DNA of 26,042 nt from Nitrososphaeraceae archaeon. Its GTDB lineage: Archaea; Thermoproteota; Nitrososphaeria; Nitrososphaerales; Nitrososphaeraceae. The notes beneath the pieces were generated by a model. That model searched no databases. It had not been told where the DNA came from and saw nothing but the letters and a program-made list of their open reading frames with translations. This document shows positions 7,786 to 13,576 of this stretch, one piece after another. Within the stretch, counting starts at the first letter, position 1, and every line of letters begins with the position of its first letter. Made by a program: the position numbers and the translations under genes. Location: NCBI GenBank assembly GCA_025937665.1, contig JAICQW010000003.1, positions 1 through 26,042 of the forward strand. The letters run 5' to 3'.

Positions 7786-8293
7786 GTTATCTAATTGGCT
7801 TGCCAGAGTTGGCAGTGCTATTCCAAGAGGCTTTTCACGTCATTATATTCTTGGTCTACTCGAAGAAGAACCTATGACAGGTAAGGAAATTATCGATAGA
7901 GCTATTTTGCAAAGTGGAGGAAAATGGAAACCGTCCCCTGGTCTAATATATCCAATGTTGGGGAGGCTTTTAGAGGAAGGTCTTATAAGCGAGACTGATA
8001 GTGGCAAGTACAAAATCACGTCAAGTGGTATTGATATGGCTGCTGATGTAGATTCTGTTCACAATATTATGCAGAAGCAATTGGATGTGGTCATGAGAGT
8101 TGGAAACGCTGGCAAGTTTATGGCAATGGACATGATAGATAGGTTATCAACTATTGGATTAACACTGAGTTCTAATTTGGATAAGATGACTGAACAAGAG
8201 AGAGAAAAATACAAACTGTTTCTGCTAAGTGAGCTCAAGAAATTACAAGAACAAGAAGGAAAGAAAGACGATTTGAGAACAGACTCTGAATAG
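7784..8293 (+). CDS. PadR family transcriptional regulator
   Basis: A 169-residue protein. Residues 17-85 form the PadR winged helix: a first helix (SRHYILGLLEEEPMTGKEII), the recognition part WKPSPGLIYPMLGRLLEEGLI, and a wing with SGKYKITSSG. The C-terminal half is a helical dimerisation region ending in a charged coiled coil (EREKYKLFLLSELKKLQEQE). PadR proteins are dimeric, usually repressors, and often bind palindromes at their own promoter, as seen just upstream here. The inducer cannot be told from the sequence. The next gene lies 32 nt downstream in the same direction and may be co-transcribed. Confidence 0.88.
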   Translation: MLSNWLARVGSAIPRGFSRHYILGLLEEEPMTGKEIIDRAILQSGGKWKPSPGLIYPMLGRLLEEGLISETDSGKYKITSSGIDMAADVDSVHNIMQKQLDVVMRVGNAGKFMAMDMIDRLSTIGLTLSSNLDKMTEQEREKYKLFLLSELKKLQEQEGKKDDLRTDSE

Positions 8294-8325
8294 ATGGGAT
8301 CACTGAAATAATTAGGTAGATAAAC

Positions 8326-8670
8326 ATGGTATTTGAATGTGTCAAAAGAGTCAATGAACTCGTCAAGCGTATGGGACAATTAGAGGGAAATATTGCTGTC
8401 GAAACTGAATACGTAAAAGAAGTTTATTCAAAGGCAAGCAGAGCTATGTCTGAATCTCAGCATTATTTTCTAAACGGTGTTCAAGCCTCACCTGTTACTA
8501 AATCATATTTGTTGACCAGAAAAGGGATCGAAGTAGTCGGTGAAGAGGCTATTCCAATTTCCGCCTTTATTGATCAAGCACTTGACTTTGCAAATTATCC
8601 CAAAAAGAAGATTGAAGTTTTGATGGTATTAGCAAAACATTTAGAAGCAATGCCTATGAATTTGTCGTAA
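8326..8670 (+). CDS. Hypothetical protein, neighbour of PadR
   Basis: A 114-residue protein that I do not recognise. It looks soluble and mainly helical: VKRVNELVKRMGQLEGNIAV at the start, an EYVKEVYSKASRAMSESQHY helix in the middle and KKKIEVLMVLAKHLEAM at the end. No signal peptide, metal site or catalytic motif is evident. It lies 32 nt after the padR stop, so joint transcription is likely, and it may be a target or partner of that regulator. Start is the ATG at 8326. Confidence 0.6.
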   Translation: MVFECVKRVNELVKRMGQLEGNIAVETEYVKEVYSKASRAMSESQHYFLNGVQASPVTKSYLLTRKGIEVVGEEAIPISAFIDQALDFANYPKKKIEVLMVLAKHLEAMPMNLS

Positions 8671-8737
8671 AAGAATAGTAAACGTAACTATTTGATATGA
8701 ACATTATGTAAATAGGTATATCGATTATTAATCTTGT

Positions 8738-9052
8738 CTAATCACTGAAAAAATATACCACCAATATTTCTTTAGTATTCCCGTAAAACCTATGTTTTAC
8801 TTCAGCGGGCACAAAAATGAACAAGTCTTTTTTTAGTGAATACGCTTTTTTTCCAATTTCTATAAATCCATCTCCTTCTAAAACTAGATACACTTCATCT
8901 GACGAGTGTGGGTCTTGCGTGTCCTTTTCACCTGGTTTTAATCTCAGCATACCCACCTGCAAATGCTCAAGTTCGAAGAAATTAAGAAACCCAGAACCAT
9001 CCAAATTCATCTTAGAGATAAGCCCTCTTAAATAAATTAACTTTTCATTCAT
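8738..9052 (-). CDS. Cupin-domain protein
   Basis: A single small cupin of 104 residues. Motif 1 is PGEKDTQDPHSSDEVYLVLEGDGFIEIG (residues 40-67) and motif 2 FVPAEVKHRFYG (80-91). Likely metal ligands are His49, Glu53 and His87; the first histidine of the usual HxH is Asp47. The protein is complete and predicted cytoplasmic. Substrate unknown: members of this size include isomerases, dioxygenases and sugar-binding sensors. The ATG at 9052 is backed by a TATA box (ATGTTATATTC on the minus strand) about 28 nt upstream. Confidence 0.85.
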   Translation of the reverse strand: MNEKLIYLRGLISKMNLDGSGFLNFFELEHLQVGMLRLKPGEKDTQDPHSSDEVYLVLEGDGFIEIGKKAYSLKKDLFIFVPAEVKHRFYGNTKEILVVYFFSD

Positions 9053-9074
9053 TTACATCTCTAATGTTAGGAGT

Positions 9075-9085
9075 AGAATATAACA
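9075..9085 (-). promoter_or_regulatory. TATA box of the cupin gene
   Basis: GAATATAACAT (minus strand ATGTTATATTC) is centred about 28 nt before the cupin ATG, as expected for a leaderless archaeal mRNA. Confidence 0.5.
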
Positions 9086-9356
9086 TGATCATATAAAGTA
9101 GTTTCAAATATTCTTGGCGCAGTGCTGATATTTTAGATTTTACTATTTTTACCTTGATAATCATATCTAAAATATTTCGGAAATATTTTTGTGAACAGAA
9201 ACTGACAAGCAATAAAATAATCTCAGTCATTATATCAGAAAAAAATTCTATGATTTTTTCTAGCAAATACTAAACGTATCTTTGTATGTTATCTCTTTAG
9301 GAATTAGATTCTTGCACTCGATTATTCAATTATCTTATTAAATTTGTTAAAGCACT

Positions 9357-9370
9357 CTAAATATACTTAG
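9357..9370 (+). promoter_or_regulatory. TATA box of the secreted 115-aa protein gene
   Basis: CTAAATATACTTAG is centred about 27 nt before the TTG at 9390, which supports that unusual start. Confidence 0.5.
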
Positions 9371-9389
9371 TATTAAATCTCATATTGGA

Positions 9390-9737
9390 TTGAATAGGGC
9401 TAAAAAATATCATTCACTAGTTGTATCTTCCATCATCGCTATGAGCATTTCTGCGTTTATTTCAGCCCAGCCTTCCTATGCATCTGGGATAACAGTTTAC
9501 TCTCCTTATTGGATGGACAATGAAAAGGAAATTGGAGCTCCTTACTTTAAATATTGTGGCATTTTTGATTCTTGTTTTAGAAATGAAATAAGGATATTTT
9601 CCTTTTTGCCTCTAACCATTAATCAGCAAGACGTTGAGGCTGACGAAGATATTAATCCTAAAAACACTGTATCATCTATATTACCACCGAAGAATACTAT
9701 ATCTTCAGTAATACCATTTGAGTTACCATTTCCATAA
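9390..9737 (+). CDS. Small secreted protein with tandem PKNT repeat
   Basis: A 115-residue protein starting at TTG, with a classical Sec signal peptide: basic NRAKKYH, a hydrophobic core (SLVVSSIIAMSISAFISA) and a cleavage site after SYA at about residue 31. The mature ~84 residues carry two cysteines (CGIFDSC), an acidic stretch (DVEADEDINP) and a tandem 10-residue repeat, PKNTVSSILP then PKNTISSVIP (nucleotides 9657-9716), ending FELPFP. No homologous family was recognised. The TTG start is supported by the TATA box ~27 nt upstream. It stands alone and is probably a cell-surface or exported protein. Confidence 0.7.
   Translation: MNRAKKYHSLVVSSIIAMSISAFISAQPSYASGITVYSPYWMDNEKEIGAPYFKYCGIFDSCFRNEIRIFSFLPLTINQQDVEADEDINPKNTVSSILPPKNTISSVIPFELPFP
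9657..9716 (+). repeat. Two tandem 30-bp units inside the secreted protein gene
   Basis: Units 9657-9686 and 9687-9716 encode PKNTVSSILP and PKNTISSVIP. The protein differences are conservative (V/I, I/V, L/I), while many DNA differences fall at third positions, so this is an old duplication kept under selection. Confidence 0.6.
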
Positions 9738-9746
9738 TTGGTAACT
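9721..9746 (+). terminator. Hairpin at the end of the secreted protein gene
   Basis: An 8-bp perfect stem (AGTTACCA, 9721-9728, with TGGTAACT, 9739-9746) and a 10-nt loop enclose the stop codon. A further GGTAAC copy follows at 9749-9754. No strong T-tract follows, so termination is only one possible role. Confidence 0.35.
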
Positions 9747-9981
9747 TTGGTAACACTTAACTTGGACAAAAAAAGACAAGAGCACATTAGTCATCCACAT
9801 GTTTTTTAAAATTAATCTTGTCATAAAGAACTCTATTTAAGTTGAATATTGCAATAGAACAAGAGATAACCTCTACAAAAGTAATTATTCTAGTCTCTGC
9901 CGAGATTCTCTCTTGACCATACGTATAATAGAATTATTCGATGATCAAGTTGAGGTTCATCATGAAATTACTTCGGGAATA

Positions 9982-10246
9982 TTATGAATCAAAAAGGGAT
10001 TTTGGACCAAGATACTTTTCTACGCTCTTTTCCAAAGTCTCAACAGTTTTGCTGACAATTTGAAGAACTCTAAAGCTTTTCTAGGACAACATCATCTCTT
10101 CCATACAAGTACCAGAGTGATAATAATTCGTCCTTCTCAACAAAAGGAAAGTTGGTATTTCCAGATATGAGTGAAGAAATTCTTTCTGTAATGTCTTCAG
10201 GGTGGATTATAGTCACATGTAAATCAAATAAGGCATCTGCGGATGA
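9982..10246 (-). pseudogene. Frameshifted small gene of unknown function
   Basis: On the minus strand an open stretch from 10246 reads ADALFDLHVTIIHPEDITER, then VEKDELLSLWYLYGRDDVVLEKL, and stops at TAG (10070-10072). Removing one T from the CTTTAG at this point restores a second open stretch: RVLQIVSKTVETLEKSVEKY, LGPKSLFDS, stop at 9982. Both parts have protein-like composition, and the join gives one ~78-codon reading frame from the GTG at 10216. The simplest reading is a gene broken by a one-base indel, or a sequencing error. No family was recognised. The stretch 9747-9981 shows nothing else. Confidence 0.4.
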
Positions 10247-10307
10247 TCAACAGTAATATTAGATAATTATCTTTATAGGACTGACTGATCGAAAAACTGA
10301 TGAGAAA

Positions 10308-10610
10308 ATGTCGACTATTGATTATGATAAAGCTGTACATTTAATTGTACACGGGCAACGAGATTTGATAGACTCTATAAAGCTTAAACTTACTTCATTA
10401 GGATTTGCAGAAGCTAAGTTAGTTCCAGCCTCATTGGAAAAAACTGGAAATGTTGGCGAATATGTCGCAATGGCTTGGCCTCCAATGCATGCTAAGGAAA
10501 TTATTCTCAGTGAAATAACTGGAATAAATCAGGCAGAAGCTAAAAACAATGTTATGGGAGCTTGGTCAAACATCAGTCAAAAGGAAATTTCAAGAATTCC
10601 ACTGTCATGA
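10308..10610 (+). CDS. Hypothetical protein
   Basis: A 100-residue soluble protein, not recognised. It begins STIDYDKAVHLIVHGQRDLI, has a helix-strand alternation (IDSIKLKLTSLGFAEAKLVP) and then GEYVAMAWPPMHAKEIILSE, which suggests a small alpha/beta fold of the ferredoxin-like kind. No signal peptide or cysteines. Its size recalls ATPase subunit F, but none of that family's motifs (such as the N-terminal IGD..T..GF.L.G) is present, so I do not call it that. A TATA-like TCTTTATAGG lies ~33 nt upstream. Confidence 0.6.
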   Translation: MSTIDYDKAVHLIVHGQRDLIDSIKLKLTSLGFAEAKLVPASLEKTGNVGEYVAMAWPPMHAKEIILSEITGINQAEAKNNVMGAWSNISQKEISRIPLS

Positions 10611-10668
10611 ATGGATAATAAAGTACGCTGCATAGGGTATGTAGTTGATTAGAAAGTTAAAACTATGC

Positions 10669-10680
10669 GATATATATTTA
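10669..10680 (+). promoter_or_regulatory. TATA box of the eight-cysteine protein gene
   Basis: GATATATATTTA is centred about 30 nt before the ATG at 10705. It selects this ATG over an in-frame TTG at 10645, which lies upstream of the box. Confidence 0.55.
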
Positions 10681-10704
10681 GCCTTCAAAGCACTAATTAT
10701 ATTT

Positions 10705-10890
10705 ATGAAAAATAATATTTGTTCCCTGTGTAATTCGCAGACTTCTACCAAGGAATGTCCTAATTGTGGAAAACCGGTATGTAAAGACTGTTCGAAAAGT
10801 TTTCCTTTTTCCGAAGATATTTGCATAGAATGTGCGTCAAAAGTCAAATCTGGACTAGGTGGGATGCGGAAGGATGAAGAAATTTTCTAA
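10705..10890 (+). CDS. Small eight-cysteine zinc-binding protein
   Basis: A 61-residue protein made almost entirely of one metal-binding unit: CxxC pairs at C6/C9, C18/C21, C26/C29 and C40/C43 (CSLC, CPNC, CKDC, CIEC), suited to two zinc ions, perhaps in a cross-brace like B-box or FYVE fingers. The short basic-acidic tail (KVKSGLGGMRKDEEIF) has no membrane span. The start at ATG 10705 is chosen from the TATA box ~30 nt upstream; an in-frame TTG at 10645 would add 20 residues of hydrophobic, unlikely sequence. The role could be nucleic-acid or protein binding; nothing around it decides this. Confidence 0.75.
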   Translation: MKNNICSLCNSQTSTKECPNCGKPVCKDCSKSFPFSEDICIECASKVKSGLGGMRKDEEIF

Positions 10891-10943
10891 ACAAACAACA
10901 TTATTTTAAATAAAATAAGGTTGTATCGTTACTTTCTGAAATA

Positions 10944-11726
10944 CTATTTTGATTTGTCCGCTATTCTATATCCATGTGTAAACTGCTTATCATAGACTTT
11001 TGAAAACTCATAGCTGCTTGGATTAATAACATTTCCAACAATAATGATTGCGGTTTTGGTTATTTTAGCTTCCCTAACTTTTTTTACAATATCACCAAGA
11101 GTTCCAATTATTATTTTTTCATCTTCCCATGTAGCTCTGTATACAACGGCCGCAGGAGTAGTGGTTTGATAGGAACCCGCCTTAAGCAATTCTTCTACTA
11201 TGTTTCTTATTAGATGAACACTAAGATAGAAAGCCATGGTCGCCCCATGTGTCGCTAGGTTAGAAATTTTCTCTCCTTCCGGTACAGGAGTTCTAAGTTC
11301 TGCTCTTGTGATAATTAGCGTTTGAGTAATTCCGGGAAGTGTTAATTCTAAATTCAGCGATGAAGCGGCTCCTAAAATTGCGGTTATGCCAGGGATGACC
11401 TTACAGCTTATTCCGTCTAAGTTTAGTTTATCAATTTGCTCTCTGATTGTGCTAAATAATGCCGGATCTCCGTCATGAAAACGAATGGCAAGCTTGCCTT
11501 GCTTCGTAGAATCTCTTAATATCTCATAAATCTTTATTCTATCCAAAAGAGCAGCATCATAAAGGATTGCATCCTTTTTGGCGTATTCAAGTAGTTTTGG
11601 ATTGAGTAACGATCCTGAATAAACGACGACATCTGCACTTTCCAGTAGCTTTTTTGCCTTTAAGGTTATAAGCTCTGGATCACCTGGACCTGAGCCAACA
11701 AAGTAAATAGTATTAGATTCATTCAT
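10944..11726 (-). CDS. cbiF: Cobalt-precorrin-4 C11-methyltransferase
   Basis: A 260-residue tetrapyrrole methylase. The N-terminal YFVGSGPGDPELITLKA and VVVYSGSLLNPKLL, then RFHDGDPALFSTIREQ and the ITRAELRTPVPEGE segment, are specific for the CobM/CbiF branch. It transfers a methyl group from S-adenosylmethionine to C11 of the corrin ring during cobalamin synthesis. Its ATG overlaps the end of cbiL by eight bases, so the two are co-transcribed. Thaumarchaea are known cobalamin makers, so the set fits the organism. Whether the substrate carries cobalt (anaerobic route, expected in archaea) is inferred from the lineage. Confidence 0.92.
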   Translation of the reverse strand: MNESNTIYFVGSGPGDPELITLKAKKLLESADVVVYSGSLLNPKLLEYAKKDAILYDAALLDRIKIYEILRDSTKQGKLAIRFHDGDPALFSTIREQIDKLNLDGISCKVIPGITAILGAASSLNLELTLPGITQTLIITRAELRTPVPEGEKISNLATHGATMAFYLSVHLIRNIVEELLKAGSYQTTTPAAVVYRATWEDEKIIIGTLGDIVKKVREAKITKTAIIIVGNVINPSSYEFSKVYDKQFTHGYRIADKSK

Positions 11727-12441
11727 TTTTTCTAGCCACCATTATAGAAAAGTATTTTCCAGCTGGATTTTTTGTGTTTCGCAAATCTTTCAACTTCTTT
11801 GTTTCCAAAATCTCTTCTTCTACAGATACATCCTGGGCAATTGTAATCATTGAATCATCGCCAAATCCTGTTTCAGATAAGATTTCAATTACGCTATCAA
11901 AATATCGTCCGTCTTTGAGAAATATTATGGAATCACAAGATTCTATAGTGTGCCTAATCTTATTCAAATCATAGCATGCAGGAACGATACCAAGAGTTTG
12001 ATCGCCTTCCACTAGACTCATTTTCGCTTGAGCAGCGAAAGCAAAGAAAGATGGAATACCAGGAATGATCTCAAAGTCTATGTCACTATGATTTTGCCTT
12101 AATTCTCTGTGCATATGATTCCAGGTGCTATACAGAGATGGATCACCTACTGTTAAGTAGACACAATTTTTTCCAGAATGAACGGCATCTGCTATTTTTT
12201 GGGAATTAGTCTTCCATTGTAATTTTAGCAAATCTTTATCTTTTGTCATTGGAAAGATTAGGTTTGTAATCGTAGTGTTTGATTCGTTTATGTATTTTTT
12301 TGCTATCGATAGTGCTATACTGGGCTTACCTTCCTTAGAGGTTGGGGTAAAAATGACATCTGCTTTTTTGATTCTGTCCACAGCTTTTACTGTCAGTAAA
12401 TCCGGATCCCCAGGTCCGCAACCTATACATGAGAGCTTCAT
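11719..12441 (-). CDS. cbiL: Cobalt-precorrin-2 C20-methyltransferase
   Basis: A 240-residue tetrapyrrole methylase with CIGCGPGDPDLLTVKA at the start, VIFTPTSKEGKPSIAL, the TVGDPSLYSTWNHMHRE loop and the GIPSFFAFAAQ segment, which place it with CbiL/CobI. It methylates C20 of (cobalt-)precorrin-2, an early step of corrin ring building, in the cytoplasm. It is the first gene of the cbiL-cbiF pair. A TATA-like CTTTAAATTA on the minus strand lies about 27 nt upstream of its ATG, so the pair has its own leaderless promoter, separate from cbiT 121 nt upstream. Confidence 0.92.
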   Translation of the reverse strand: MKLSCIGCGPGDPDLLTVKAVDRIKKADVIFTPTSKEGKPSIALSIAKKYINESNTTITNLIFPMTKDKDLLKLQWKTNSQKIADAVHSGKNCVYLTVGDPSLYSTWNHMHRELRQNHSDIDFEIIPGIPSFFAFAAQAKMSLVEGDQTLGIVPACYDLNKIRHTIESCDSIIFLKDGRYFDSVIEILSETGFGDDSMITIAQDVSVEEEILETKKLKDLRNTKNPAGKYFSIMVARKNE

Positions 12442-12460
12442 GAATTGAGTTGTAAAAAAT

Positions 12461-12476
12461 TGTGTAATTTAAAGTA
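12461..12476 (-). promoter_or_regulatory. TATA-like box of cbiL-cbiF
   Basis: GTGTAATTTAAAGTAA (minus strand TTACTTTAAATTACAC) is centred about 27 nt before the cbiL ATG, giving the pair a promoter separate from cbiT. Confidence 0.45.
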
Positions 12477-12542
12477 AAAAGAAAGGGGCTTTCAAATCAG
12501 CGAACTCTTATGGACATATTGGCAGTGTATCCATGGGAGATT

Positions 12543-12560
12543 GATTTCAAGTCTGAAATC
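12543..12560 (-). terminator. Stem-loop just after cbiT
   Basis: GATTTCA (12543-12549) and TGAAATC (12554-12560) form a perfect 7-bp stem with a 4-nt loop, one base past the cbiT stop. No T-tract follows on the minus strand, so it may be an RNA end or stability element rather than a classic terminator. Confidence 0.35.
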
Positions 12561-12561
12561 A

Positions 12562-13149
12562 CTATTTTGTAGCAGACAAAATGAGTATGGGATTTCTCGA
12601 AACAAGCATCGTCCCACTTGACACGCTTTTTCCTTTGGCTATCGTGACCTGGGTAACTTCAATATCTCGCATCTTTTGCCTTTTGACTGTCTTTAGGGCT
12701 TTATACATAGTCTCTACAAGTATGGTATCTACAACTAGTCTTCCATCCTTTTTCAATTTAGAAATACAAAGTTCTATTATTTTTTCAGTCCTTCCCTTCG
12801 TTCCGCCGACAATAATTGCATCAGCTGCTGGAAGTGATGGTAGGACTTCTTCAGCTTTGGAATATAGGAGATTTGCCGAAACACCAAATTTATCTAAATT
12901 TTTTTTTGTTAATTCTATGGCATTCCTGTCTGAATCGATTGCGTATACATTTTTAGAATTTACCTGCAAACAGACCTCTACTGTAATGCTGCCGCTTCCA
13001 CATCCTACGTCGATAACTGTATATTTTTTTCTTAGACGCAGTTTACTTAGGACTATTGACCGAATGTCCTCCTTGGTTATTGGAACATTCTCAAAACGTT
13101 CGAATAGCTCATCAGGTATGCCTGGCGTAGTATAGTTCCATATCATCAT
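12562..13149 (-). CDS. cbiT: Cobalt-precorrin-6B C15-methyltransferase (decarboxylating)
   Basis: A 195-residue class I methyltransferase. Residues 10-30 (GIPDELFERFENVPITKEDI) are the CbiT family start, and VIDVGCGSGSITVEV (45-59) is the S-adenosylmethionine site. A later VGGTKGR loop and a LVVDTILVETMYKAL segment complete the fold. It methylates C15 and removes the C12 acetate carboxyl group in corrin synthesis. It stands alone as CbiT, not fused to CbiE. An AT-rich element (AGAATTTAAT on the minus strand, around 13171-13180) lies ~26 nt upstream of the ATG. It is followed by a hairpin and then cbiL-cbiF in the same direction. Confidence 0.9.
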   Translation of the reverse strand: MMIWNYTTPGIPDELFERFENVPITKEDIRSIVLSKLRLRKKYTVIDVGCGSGSITVEVCLQVNSKNVYAIDSDRNAIELTKKNLDKFGVSANLLYSKAEEVLPSLPAADAIIVGGTKGRTEKIIELCISKLKKDGRLVVDTILVETMYKALKTVKRQKMRDIEVTQVTIAKGKSVSSGTMLVSRNPILILSATK

Positions 13150-13194
13150 GCCTAGATAAAATACCCTGAAATTAAATTCTTTTAGATCATAGTC

Positions 13195-13488
13195 TCATGT
13201 TCGTAGACCAGTGTATGTAACAATCGTAAACATTATCAGCAAAAAGATAAACGGAAAAACGCCATTTGTAGAAATTTTTTTCTTATCTTGAGTTTTTAAT
13301 CCGGAACCAATTTTTTTTCCAACAACATAAGTTATGATATAAAACAATAGTGCTAGGGGGATGATTATCCAGACAGAGCCATCCACTACACCAGGTTTTG
13401 GATATGTGCTAAATATTATCCCAAGAATTACACCGCAGATACTCCCCAAAAAGGCTCTCATATAGTATATCTTATCTAGGCTATCCAA
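13195..13488 (-). CDS. Three-helix membrane protein (possibly EMC6-like)
   Basis: A 97-residue integral membrane protein with three spans: about residues 11-28 (AFLGSICGVILGIIFSTY), 40-57 (IIIPLALLFYIITYVVGK) and 76-93 (VFPFIFLLIMFTIVTYTG), separated by a short loop and a lysine-rich cytoplasmic loop (KTQDKKK). The size and arrangement recall archaeal EMC6-like proteins, but I see no decisive motif, so that is only a possibility. The start used is a TTG (SLDKIYYMRA); an in-frame ATG nine codons later is an alternative. It is divergent from the NFACT gene, 88 nt away. Confidence 0.65.
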   Translation of the reverse strand: MDSLDKIYYMRAFLGSICGVILGIIFSTYPKPGVVDGSVWIIIPLALLFYIITYVVGKKIGSGLKTQDKKKISTNGVFPFIFLLIMFTIVTYTGLRT

Positions 13489-13540
13489 TTGCTATCTTCA
13501 CATTAATTGCAGGTTTAATTCTTTTCGATTACTATTTGAA

Positions 13541-13554
13541 TTTTTAATTAATAT
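13541..13554 (+). promoter_or_regulatory. TATA-like box of the NFACT gene
   Basis: TTTTTAATTAATAT is centred about 28 nt before the ATG at 13577, consistent with a leaderless mRNA. Confidence 0.45.
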
Positions 13555-13576
13555 TCATCCTCATCTAGTCAATAAT

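Noticed and set aside
9045..9266. 73-codon minus-strand ORF upstream of the cupin
   Set aside because: AT-driven Ile/Leu/Lys-rich composition, and its frame contains the TATA box of the cupin gene.
9962..10063. 33-codon plus-strand ORF (MKLLREYYESKRDF...)
   Set aside because: It is antisense to the more convincing minus-strand frame of the broken gene and has no promoter spacing.
10308..10610. Possible ATPase subunit F
   Set aside because: Only the length fits; none of the subunit F motifs is present and the gene is far from the ATPase locus.
10645..10704. TTG at 10645 as the start of the eight-cysteine protein
   Set aside because: The TATA box at 10669-10680 lies inside this extension and fits the ATG at 10705.
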